This document shows, piece by piece, positions 33,101 to 39,600 of a stretch of DNA of 64,000 nucleotides. The stretch covers positions 1 through 64,000 of the forward strand of contig CAZMYR010000001.1 of NCBI GenBank assembly GCA_964570585.1, read 5' to 3'. The position numbers and the translations under genes were made by a program. The notes under the pieces are model-generated. The model saw nothing but the letters and a program-made list of their open reading frames with translations, made no database searches and had not been told where the DNA came from. Source of the stretch: G020354945 sp964570585. GTDB lineage: Bacteria > Omnitrophota > Gorgyraeia > JABMRG01 > JAFGKX01. Every line of letters starts with the position of its first letter. The stretch's first letter is position 1.

Positions 33101-36100
33101 TTCTTAGATATGCTACAAAATCCGATTCAGACTTTATTTTTTGCTTAGCAGCAGTGTGTAATTCCTTGAAGAATTTTTTTCTCATATCCTTAACCTCTTG
33201 CCTTCTCTTTTCTAAAATATCATCAAGCACTTTCCTTTTGGCAACCCTCATAACCGGGAGAGAATCATCATCCACTGAAGCCATTCTGAGACCCATTGCA
33301 AGCATAATGGTAAAGTTTCTTATCCCAGATATATTAGAGGCAAACTGGTCAGCCAAAATTCTTTCCAGCTGTGGCCTAATAGAGTCTACATCCTTAAACT
33401 GGCGTAGAATATCTTCGCGCAACTTGTCCTGGCGCCAAAGATCTGTATAACGTTCAGTAAGCGTATCGATTACCTTTTTTACGATGTTGTCTCTTACATC
33501 CCAATCGACATAGGTTATATTGAAACCTCTTTTTTTAAAAGTCTCAATTACCATCCTATCTAATTCCCCCCATTTCATAGCGCGTATATCCTTTGGTGTC
33601 TTTTTACCCCCAAAAAGGGTTTTATTTACCCATTCAACCTCTTCGTCTTTCATCGGCTCTGCCTTGGCTCCAGGACCTTTAGTGAGTACATTCGAGGTAA
33701 CAGCTATAGGGATATTGCGGTGACCAAACTCATCTAGAACTTCAGTTTGACGCTCCAATACTCTATATAATGCACTGGGTCTTCTATATGAAGGTATCCA
33801 TAAGGGGCCCAGGGTTATATCTCGCGCGCGCGCCATAGTAGCTCCTTTTTTAATTAAACGCCTCGATTCATCTAAAGCTGTTTCTGCAAATTTCTTCATA
33901 TATTTAGGGAGGTCTTCTGCAGCCAGCTCATAAAATACCCCTTTACCTCCTGCTACATCTGAAACAATAAGATAATCTTCAAGTGCGCTGGTAAGATTAA
34001 GATAGTCCGGGGCATAGCCATTTATATAGCCGTGATATCTTAATATGTCTTCATCATATATATAGTAATTGACACCCTCTGGCGTTTCTATTCTCTTGAT
34101 ATTAACCTTTTTGCCGGTCTTATAACCTATCACCCTTAAAAAGTAGAGAAAGTCCTTGCCAAAATCGGTTGGCTCATCTTCATCATTAAAAATCATCTTA
34201 ATATCATCCTGAATAGCAGCAGGCCTTATGCCTAAAACTACCTGCAGAAGAGGTGCATTGGCCTTTTCGAGTAAGAATCTCTTTATGGCTTTTCTGTTTT
34301 CGGGAACATTATCGGCAAAGGCCTTATTACTCACCTTAGTTTTATCATCTCTCAGCAGTCCGCTGGCAACATTAGATATTCTTCTTACATTATCGGTATA
34401 TTCTATATCATCAAAAAGATAAGCCAATTTATCCCTGAGGGCATCAGCTGCCTCCCTAAGCCTGCTTCGTCCCGTTATAGTGGTTGGGTCGGTCTCTTCA
34501 ATTGTCTTTATAGGCACAAAAGATCTATATCTGTCTATAATAACCGGTATGTAAGGGAGGTTGAATGTAAAACCGGAGATGTTTCTTTCAATCTGAGCGC
34601 CCACATAGATAACAGGCCTTCCATGTTCATCTACATCTTTCTCCTCCTTTAAATTTATAAATGCGTGGGGTTCCTTCTTTGTAACCTGCTCAGTAATCTC
34701 TTCTATAGTAAGCTCTTTATCATAATTATCAGGCAGCTCAAACGTCTCCATAAGCCCATCTATGGAAAAGAGTATAGAACCGGTGTGGAAATAAGGAAAG
34801 TGAGTTCTTAATTGGTCTTTGTCTAATTCAGATACGTGCCTTTTAAATTCTTCTGTCATATCATTCTTATCAGCAATGACCATCTTACTTTCGCCTGTCT
34901 CCTTATCAATCGCTGTTAAAAGAAGCCCTCCTCTTTCATTTCTGTTTTCAGCAACGCCTACTAAAGCTACTGGGACCGGTCTACCATCCTCTCTCGCTTC
35001 CTCTATCTGCTCAGCCAAAAGACCCTTTAATTCTGCTGATAACCTTCCGGCAGTATTATTCATATGGGCGTTCATCACAAAGTTTATATTGTCTCTTTTT
35101 AACTTTGCTAAAATACCGTTTAATATAAGCCACCTGACAAAATCCCAGTGCCCGGGAGGATTGGTTACTAATCTGCCATCTGAAAGCCTGAGCGGTTTTC
35201 CAATATGTTGTCTTTGGATAGCGATACCTCTGCGTAACGCCTCTAATTCTTCTTCGGAAATCTTTTCTTGCCGATAATCCTCCTCCTTTTGTTCAAGGTA
35301 GTGGATTAATATAGTTTCTGAGGGTGTAAATCTTATCTGTATCCCCTGTTCAAATATCTCTATATCGTTGCGGTTATAGCCATAATGGTCATTCCTCTCC
35401 AAAATCTCTTTTATCATCTCTCCAGTTTCACCGCTCCCCATGAAATATACTTTAACCCGGGCACTCTTATCTTTGGTTGCTTCTCTCAGTTCCTCTTGTG
35501 AACGTTTCGCTTCTGCTATCTTAAGCTGCACAAACCCATAAAGCTGGTCTGGATTATCCGAGTTTAATTCAGGTATAGCAAATACAAATCCGGCCCTCAT
35601 CTCGCCTTTTGTCCGTGTGCTTAATCCTCCTGCAGAAGACCCAAAAGACGCAGGTATTCTACTGCCACGTTCTCTGAGTTCATGCAGTCGCCTTTCTTCC
35701 ATATTCATAATATCTATAGGGCCTCTCCTACCGGTGGGATCTGTGGTTGGCGGCGATTTAAGTTCCATCGGCCTTCTTATATTAACATCTTCTACGTAGT
35801 GGGCCTTCTGGGCAAAGTTTCGCATCGCCTCAAATGTCGGTAGCTCAGTCTCAAAGAAATGAAACTCAAGTAAGTCCCGGGCCTGCTTAAGTATGCGCTG
35901 CGCTTGTTCCTTCTTACCCTGTTTCAGCGCCTGCTCAGCCAAATCAAGCTGGGTGTTGTATATATTGTATAACTTCCCGTGTAAATGCTCAGGAATAACA
36001 ACATCTGGTTTTATTGGACGGTTACCGCTTGAACTACTCTTCAGAGCTGCTACTATTGGCGGCCTACCTTCAAAAACCCCGACTGAAGAAGGCCTCAGAT

Positions 36101-36212
36101 GGTCCTGAAGAATCACTGTAGTATCTACAGGAGCTGCCCATAAGGTATTGGTTATAGTAAATGTTATCGCTATACTCAAGTTTAAAACCTTCGCTAATAT
36201 CTCTTTAATCAT
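26334..36212 (-). CDS. Giant exported nucleotide-sugar polyprotein (UDPGP-, GT-A-, kinase-, GlmU-, cupin-like modules)
   Basis: 3292 residues. GAGGAGG lies 5 bases upstream of the ATG. Residues 1-27 are a signal peptide (cleavage near LWAA), then HLRPSSVG at 38-45 and KSSSSG at 58. Modules in order: UDP-sugar pyrophosphorylase-like (about 250-600), GT-A-like (795-1160), a beta-rich linker, KASSAG at 1606, kinase-like (1612-1890), GlmU-like nucleotidyltransferase (1900-2160), cupin (2250-2470), then short unknown modules separated by KSSSAG/KSSSSG at 2475, 2635, 2804 and 3010, and the shared C-terminal module. Transcription probably starts at the consensus promoter near 36485 with a leader of about 270 bases. 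Enzymes of this kind are normally cytoplasmic, so the signal peptide is the main oddity. Confidence 0.9.
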   Translation of the reverse strand: MIKEILAKVLNLSIAITFTITNTLWAAPVDTTVILQDHLRPSSVGVFEGRPPIVAALKSSSSGNRPIKPDVVIPEHLHGKLYNIYNTQLDLAEQALKQGKKEQAQRILKQARDLLEFHFFETELPTFEAMRNFAQKAHYVEDVNIRRPMELKSPPTTDPTGRRGPIDIMNMEERRLHELRERGSRIPASFGSSAGGLSTRTKGEMRAGFVFAIPELNSDNPDQLYGFVQLKIAEAKRSQEELREATKDKSARVKVYFMGSGETGEMIKEILERNDHYGYNRNDIEIFEQGIQIRFTPSETILIHYLEQKEEDYRQEKISEEELEALRRGIAIQRQHIGKPLRLSDGRLVTNPPGHWDFVRWLILNGILAKLKRDNINFVMNAHMNNTAGRLSAELKGLLAEQIEEAREDGRPVPVALVGVAENRNERGGLLLTAIDKETGESKMVIADKNDMTEEFKRHVSELDKDQLRTHFPYFHTGSILFSIDGLMETFELPDNYDKELTIEEITEQVTKKEPHAFINLKEEKDVDEHGRPVIYVGAQIERNISGFTFNLPYIPVIIDRYRSFVPIKTIEETDPTTITGRSRLREAADALRDKLAYLFDDIEYTDNVRRISNVASGLLRDDKTKVSNKAFADNVPENRKAIKRFLLEKANAPLLQVVLGIRPAAIQDDIKMIFNDEDEPTDFGKDFLYFLRVIGYKTGKKVNIKRIETPEGVNYYIYDEDILRYHGYINGYAPDYLNLTSALEDYLIVSDVAGGKGVFYELAAEDLPKYMKKFAETALDESRRLIKKGATMARARDITLGPLWIPSYRRPSALYRVLERQTEVLDEFGHRNIPIAVTSNVLTKGPGAKAEPMKDEEVEWVNKTLFGGKKTPKDIRAMKWGELDRMVIETFKKRGFNITYVDWDVRDNIVKKVIDTLTERYTDLWRQDKLREDILRQFKDVDSIRPQLERILADQFASNISGIRNFTIMLAMGLRMASVDDDSLPVMRVAKRKVLDDILEKRRQEVKDMRKKFFKELHTAAKQKIKSESDFVAYLRTHPTLSKKVTDVIRIYYGYSSPEEKETTALIPEKAGQIVQKNVDNTTRFNALLDTGLPERVVVSEDAILAHVDNKPEDKEKKFPEYHTYEYDRYTVDYLGVLDRALGAFAVNPNTGAMIVDKDKRGFAGSVFTGNVDEIRFLRNQCATTHFNHDRDKSADAQIDSFLERGAIDSDMLQEAALKVLYLARPEAVTALLDPQEDTTLSKRIFMCMNMFSFDDSVFPIPTIGQLYRREEPYFNYLVRVVTGRLMTWTRTVGGHHRLKTATRPNIPLQVRKEHSAMADWHILNRVVRRTLDRFEAMEKYDDRVDYKERMRYLGKEMIEEGKIYEIPDKRKEALHNLQARTIERINTLTKKAAAALKHGNKELHDSLNILAGEFVVEFLPPRTGVEKVEGTKITKHPVETTYRMEVDQTGAIIRLKPVIIIEDLVGDVKQKEDRVVYFEIDDSRPPHTVKRSDIKTTKMPAKHGDAVKQETRYSITLADGTEIVFDEMPEPNERRYMSGINDSTKDAFIEKVEKDVRKQMQSDGETLLFWPDVMDVARTTDEFKGVRQRIERSEVASAADTMVKASSAGEEGVVEKLTLCNKMGEKTFIIIGPIHGSEKLLLAEDEQSGQLFVIKKLETEGMERQADEIYEFLRRVPEDYPHIYRPVVMSAGKDKWAGLEDAKAIVYPYAEGVPFGEKFEGINEGAMGYRGIELIDTVINITDVASYLQGKDVPGTWNINTRNILIKPDGSPFLIDYSVMRVDPIGELEYLIYGLFTRPGYGEIENIIQKMKFVNATDLNKLIQSRFLALHYKVKDTKGGFSSIAEFKKELTELRNFLAKSVLRDLIRDGANYEKNKDTIRRLTLDILGIKDSAEFKLQRPVRVIVAAAGLGTRMTDKKSKVLQKVCGEPIIYHVLRQTAFLDKKPVVVVRSEQWRDALGKEGKGGNFAEIKEALDKGGFDAEYVFEDYIKGDGHAVLSAKENLAQFDGDLLVVWGDMAVLNPETVLWLTMIHQALGDVSFSIATTYKKDPYAPIMVDKNGRVIGSKKGAKLDFGCDDVGLFMGKAKDIFSTLEKFPKDSAGDFLNPYDSSANKKGEINFVQISAILAQNGTLSVIAPALADIREFQGVNDDNELSMAETYRKQMMFERNSQMPAVVLAKITPDAKITEEDERKIAIRFKTMAESLINATEKWEMAGWSMQYVQLAPGAKLALDHTRGENYVNVITGKLSNINRDAFAPAKQLRNTRVTEEYIEAGEKGAIVAIMVDTTPDAVVTEMSQTDITTGSRADLLNWVNCNTYGWGEHFDNLAFYNLKGIEIINGEEKKVCYIQFWTAGQGVNCADHDHSELTKDTTFGEIHFCMRNGTGKGGMVYYNESGKPAYLPLPRGHAHGPFWGFDPETGKPVTTAGGVVAYGQHRWEGGGSFIELGKPNRYDLWAVFELVPEVAIIPVAGKSSSAGKIVRIGDVGIKVEDITRENLANNGLVFAHIKENFPFDNFEKLSREARSVGDISLNERMIQSMFEHTPFEITGCFRMPGIDNAYISFLKAELSGFADIQILMRIKGRRSLEAYIAHLTKEQMERIKDKPALAHNIAAQNVLERNIRLMAQIQESTKSSSAGAKEQKSVTEIFSSLLKTLHAINYIPEIPSAGDYTFRNMGANTRWSSVKIKQGKLIFLKSGIDTSAVIFGPGSLYMETDKPGFKIGHKWWEYKGDNPLVDVRIDKKGSIYAIVKQEVIAQLTEDWKSDYAAKYLPPSEDLPLTLVSELDTAAISKLLPKPISTSKSSSSGVILAGEEVKVIEPEILVRLALDIPMNDVRASRLLLLYNVLIGFKKQVSKLGYDQQFIKDAKLGQKGLLLLQCDDFNITLLSLKETEGAYILLYQVRDLQNMLEGFMPVAALVQKIGDKSAEAGIAILTGKQIVELQKQNLVAGPAPRKELLKRLPDAEKILVRRAGAKYTKAEKAYAKKVQAFAMDDMMVGREKSSDKPNKSSSAGNRALAELNRGLLNAENILLDALVKETTQVPGEVELLNDSLLTESLQKLTQLSAKATRLKVETTLTSAEEELIQLKIATQRSVIEFARVCAPIARIESEGTIIVDANAIPDIKQRMAVISMLKDHRLRDALEYALSFKDKGQVTKKTQIVLLADVNRQTLNRKKTILISDKQQLADVKLFKIGVKKDDILLPMAELIAVARGLLSLNEDNFNQLFPAIKKMYQQYTQNTIEAIVEQALREGTWSVFELIITTLPGVEKLSQEEIERLQRQAWAALIAA
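28805..29465 (-). other. Cupin-like module with HDH..E metal site
   Basis: Residues about 2250-2470 of the 36212 gene. CADHDHSE, GEIHFCMRNGTGKGGM and LPRGHAHGPFW supply several His and a Glu in cupin spacing. It may resemble the cupin of aldos-2-ulose dehydratase, but I am not certain of the family. The metal site looks intact. Confidence 0.5.
29735..30515 (-). other. GlmU-like nucleotidyltransferase module
   Basis: Residues about 1900-2160 of the 36212 gene. VIVAAAGLGTRM then SKVLQKVCGEPI is the pyrophosphorylase signature; KGDGHAVLSA and WGDMAVL match the GTGHAV and GD.P motifs of GlmU. There is no left-handed beta-helix acetyltransferase afterwards. The nucleotide-binding residues are preserved, so sugar-1-phosphate uridylyl transfer is plausible. 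Confidence 0.85.
30545..31379 (-). other. Protein kinase/APH-like module
   Basis: Residues about 1612-1890 of the 36212 gene. LFVIKKLE resembles the ATP-binding Lys strand and NTRNILIKPDGSPFLIDYS resembles a catalytic loop followed by the metal-binding Asp of the aminoglycoside-kinase-like fold. The usual catalytic HxD is not clear, so it may be a pseudokinase. Confidence 0.5.
32735..33830 (-). other. GT-A glycosyltransferase-like module
   Basis: Residues about 795-1160 of the 36212 gene. LWIPSYRRPSALYRVLE resembles the first strand and helix of GT-A enzymes, and MASVDDDSLP near 980 resembles a DxD donor motif. The family is not identified. Confidence 0.4.
34415..35465 (-). other. UDP-sugar pyrophosphorylase (UDPGP)-like module 1
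   Basis: Residues about 250-600 of the 36212 gene. NPPGHWDFVRWLILNGIL near 350, FVMNAHMNN near 378 and GGLLL near 427 follow the UDPGP order (P.GHGD...L...G.L, N.DN, GG). Compared with active enzymes the GHGD motif reads GHWD. Confidence 0.55.
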
Positions 36213-36368
36213 CTCATCCTCCTCATTTGTTTAAAAAGTCTTAAAAAATCCAGGCACAAAAAATCCCTCTCATCTAAAGTAAACTCATTTTTGGAATCAC
36301 TCCTGACTTAACCAGGTGGATTCTAAATTTTAGGTTTGGTTATACCCTTTCTGCTGTACTTTATGCAA

Positions 36369-36426
36369 GAAAATCGCCTTCGGCGATAACTCTGACCTGT
36401 GCCCCGAAGGGGTATGCGCGATTTTC
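36369..36426 (-). promoter_or_regulatory. Structured leader element with two exclusive foldings
   Basis: GAAAATCGC (36369-36377) and GCGATTTTC (36418-36426) form a perfect 9-bp outer stem enclosing CCCC-GAA-GGGG (36402-36412). The left arm also belongs to the competing hairpin ATCGCC-TTC-GGCGAT (36373-36387). It lies in the 5' leader of the 36212 gene, about 60-115 bases after the predicted transcription start. It may be a switch-like regulator or just a dispersed palindromic repeat. Confidence 0.5.
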
Positions 36427-36491
36427 AGTGGTACCTGATTTTGAAATTCCATACCATAAATTATAAATATACTTTTTTAAAACTTATTTAA

Positions 36492-36520
36492 ATTATACCA
36501 AAACTTCTTCATATTGTCAA
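36492..36520 (-). promoter_or_regulatory. Perfect consensus sigma70 promoter
   Basis: On the minus strand TTGACA (36520-36515), 17 bases, TATAAT (36497-36492). Start of transcription is expected near 36485, giving a leader of about 270 bases before the 36212 gene. The remaining intergenic sequence (36427-36491 and 36521-36601) is AT-rich without a visible gene. Confidence 0.85.
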
Positions 36521-36601
36521 TTATTTTCTTACTAAAATCTCAGATTTTTCGGTAGATAAAGAGAAAATTTTATTCAGGCCTACCAAAAGACGAAATATAT
36601 A

Positions 36602-39600
36602 CTATGCGGCGGCATTTATGAATTGGACAATTCTAAAATCAGCATCGGGCTTCAGATATCTTCTGTCCGTCCTATCTGCATCTTGCACCTTGTCGCCTTC
36701 AGTGGCTTTTGGTTCAGGTTCCTGTCTGGTGGTATCACTGGATAAATCCTTTCTACCTAATAATCTGGCTAACCCGCCACTTACGCTGAGTTGACCAGCT
36801 GCTCCTTCTCCGGAAATATCTGGAATTCCAAATTGGGCCAGATTTTTATTACTGAACTCGGGACGGCCTGTAACATCAATAACTCTGCCAATACCTTCTG
36901 GAAAAGAAGGTATTGTTGTCTTCTCATCCGGAAGCTCTACTTCAAGAGTTACCAGCCCCTCAAGTTTTCCATAGTATCGGTCTGTTTCTGCCGTTAATCC
37001 GTCTTTAAGGGGAACGCAATATCTATCCTTAACAATAACTCTTTCGTTCGCAAGAGGCCCAAGTCTTTCATAAGTTTCAGCTGATATCGGAATTTCTATT
37101 TCTCTTCTTGAAATTCCTTCTCCTATCTTAATGGTAAAGAAATATTTAGTGCCTTTTTGCCTAATTCTTACTTCCGTATCGCCTTCTATGAATAGATAAC
37201 GTTGAATAATCCTTGCCGGTGTATAAGAATTCAAAAATTCCGGAAAATCAAAAAGTAGAAACTTCCTTTCTATCTCCAGGCCTTCTTCTTTTGCCTTAAG
37301 CTGAGTTGCAATCTTTTCTAAAATCTCCTTAAGCAAAGCCTGCCTTAGTCCGACATCATCTATAAGTCCGGTTAGAATATCTGTTATTCTCAAATATAAA
37401 TCTCTTATATGTTCATTTTTCCAGACGTCTTCTTTAGGCGGTACCAAAACTGTTTCTTCCCCACTCAACTCTCCGTCAGGCCTCTTTCTTTCAACGATTA
37501 ACTTAGAGCCTGCTCGTAAGTTTCCCTCATTATCAAGACCAAGCACGGCATAGACCACAGGCGCATTCATAGGAACGCTTTCCGGATCCTTAACTGCACA
37601 ATATCCTTCTCTGCCCATAGAACCATCCCTATCGACCAGGATAGGCTCGGTATTTATCTGCTTAAAACCAGTAATCTCACCGACATACCTCATAAATTGT
37701 GCAGCCGGCCTCATATTTATCTCGGTGTTACCATCAGGTAAAACCTTTGTTCCAACGTTAATGGGCTTAATCTCCACATGGGTCGTCATTCTGTTGGTTG
37801 CATTCTTTACCTTTTCCAAAAGCCCTGCCTGAGAAATCTGCGCATATTCCTCTAAATTCAAATCAAATAATCTTAAGATTGAATTAACCTTAATATAAAA
37901 TTGATTGCTGCTAAAATTATCTCCTGGAAGCGGCTGGTCCAAATTCATATCCTTGCCTTTGCTTAAGACATGGACAAATGTTCCGCCTTTTTCTACTTCA
38001 CCCTTAATGCCAGGCTTTAGCCTTTTTCCTTTGAAAATAATACTCAGTTTATCTCCTTCTAACTTTAGCTCTATACCTTTTGGGAGCTTGGATGACCTTA
38101 TAATTTTCCCTTTTCTTGCGATAACCCTAAATTCTTTATCCTCTCCTTGGAAACAAGCAGGGTCAGTAGACCGAAAACTACCGAATATCTTATCGTCCTT
38201 GTTTATACTATAAACGGTGTTCTTCTCTATCAGAAGAGTCAAGATATCGACATCTTTCTTTCTCATAAGATAAGCGGCCTTGGCCGGATCCAGCATACCA
38301 CCTACATCATCGCCATTTGCTATATGAAGTACTTTAGCGCCTCTCTGGGCCAACTCGAATAATCTCCTGCTTAAGACCAGCTTGGCAATGATATCGAAAT
38401 GGCCAACCGGCTTACCGGTATACCCGCCGTCGTCATTTCTGAATATATCTCCCATATCGCCATTATCGGATAACCATTGTTCTACATTTGCATCAGCATC
38501 TTTTCCGTGAGGCAGGTTATATTTTTTACTATCTAAAGGGGCACCTGAAGCTCTTATGTCTTTATCTGTCGGATTAACCCTGGGTATCTCCCCCTGGGCA
38601 TATAAGTATAAATCATTCGGAGAATAAATCCCGTATCCGGCTACCCTTTTCCCAAGATAACCGATATTATTACCACTGCCCATAATCGCCAAGGGTATAT
38701 ATCCCCGGCGAGCTTTTTTAACCAGGTATTTTAAATACATCATCTTTACTTCAACGCTGCTAAATAGCCTTCCTGCTATCTTCCATATCGGGGCAAGGAG
38801 CTTCAACTTCTGTGATTCTGGTATCTTTACCTTATACCCATAGAACCTGCCGGAAGTGCCACCGCCCGGAATTACTTCAGCAATCTCTTCGTTCTCCACC
38901 ATTTCCATCCCTTCATCATCAAGTTCCTGTATATTCATTCCGCTTTCTGAAACCGCATCTTCAAAACTCCTGACCTTACTTTTTGGCGGGGCAATCTCTG
39001 ACTCAGGAAAGCTGCTCTTTTCGACACTAAGCTTACCTGTTTTATATTGTCTTTGTAATCCTAAAAATTCCTCAAAATCTACAGAAGCAGAAGTATCAGG
39101 GTCATCTTCATTAAGAGGAGGAAAATACTTCTTTATTATCTCTAAAGCCTCTTGAGGGTCTTTCTTTTTTGTCAACTCAAAGATAGTGTGCGAATCGTAT
39201 TTTTTTAGCCTGGGCTCATATATCCTGACCATCGGGTCGCGTAACAGGTACTTAATAAATGGGCAAGAATAACCGTTATCAATCAACAATCTTCCAAAAG
39301 ACGTCTCTTCTATTGGAATATCAAAGATTGAATGCATTTCGCTAACTGCCTCTAATGGTCCAGAACTCAGGTGAGCTACGTTCTTCTGTCCATTAAGCTG
39401 TCTTTTGTCTGATGGGTCTATACCAAGAGGAAGTTTTCCCAAAACAGCATCCCGTCTAATGCTGCCGGCTATATTATTACCTCTGGGATTATTATCATCA
39501 CCTAATAACCCTATCCTGCTCTCCTGCCAGGTAGCGCTCTTATTATTTGCATTCCTGATTATAATCGCAATCGTCTTTGTCCCTGAATTCTCTTTAAATA

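Larger units (their letters stand above)
27168..36041 (-). repeat. K(S/A)SS(A/S)G boundary hexapeptides in the 36212 gene (6 copies)
   Basis: Copies at 27168-27185, 27786-27803, 28293-28310, 28773-28790, 31380-31397 and 36024-36041. The four nearest the C-terminus use nearly the same 18 bases (AAATCCTCCTCAGCCGGC and close variants); the other two are encoded by different codons, so the peptide is conserved beyond the DNA. A related GSSAGG lies near 35630. Confidence 0.9.

Noticed and set aside
36369..36426. Known riboswitch class (for example c-di-GMP) in the leader
   Set aside because: No consensus of a named class could be matched; only the pairing potential is clear.
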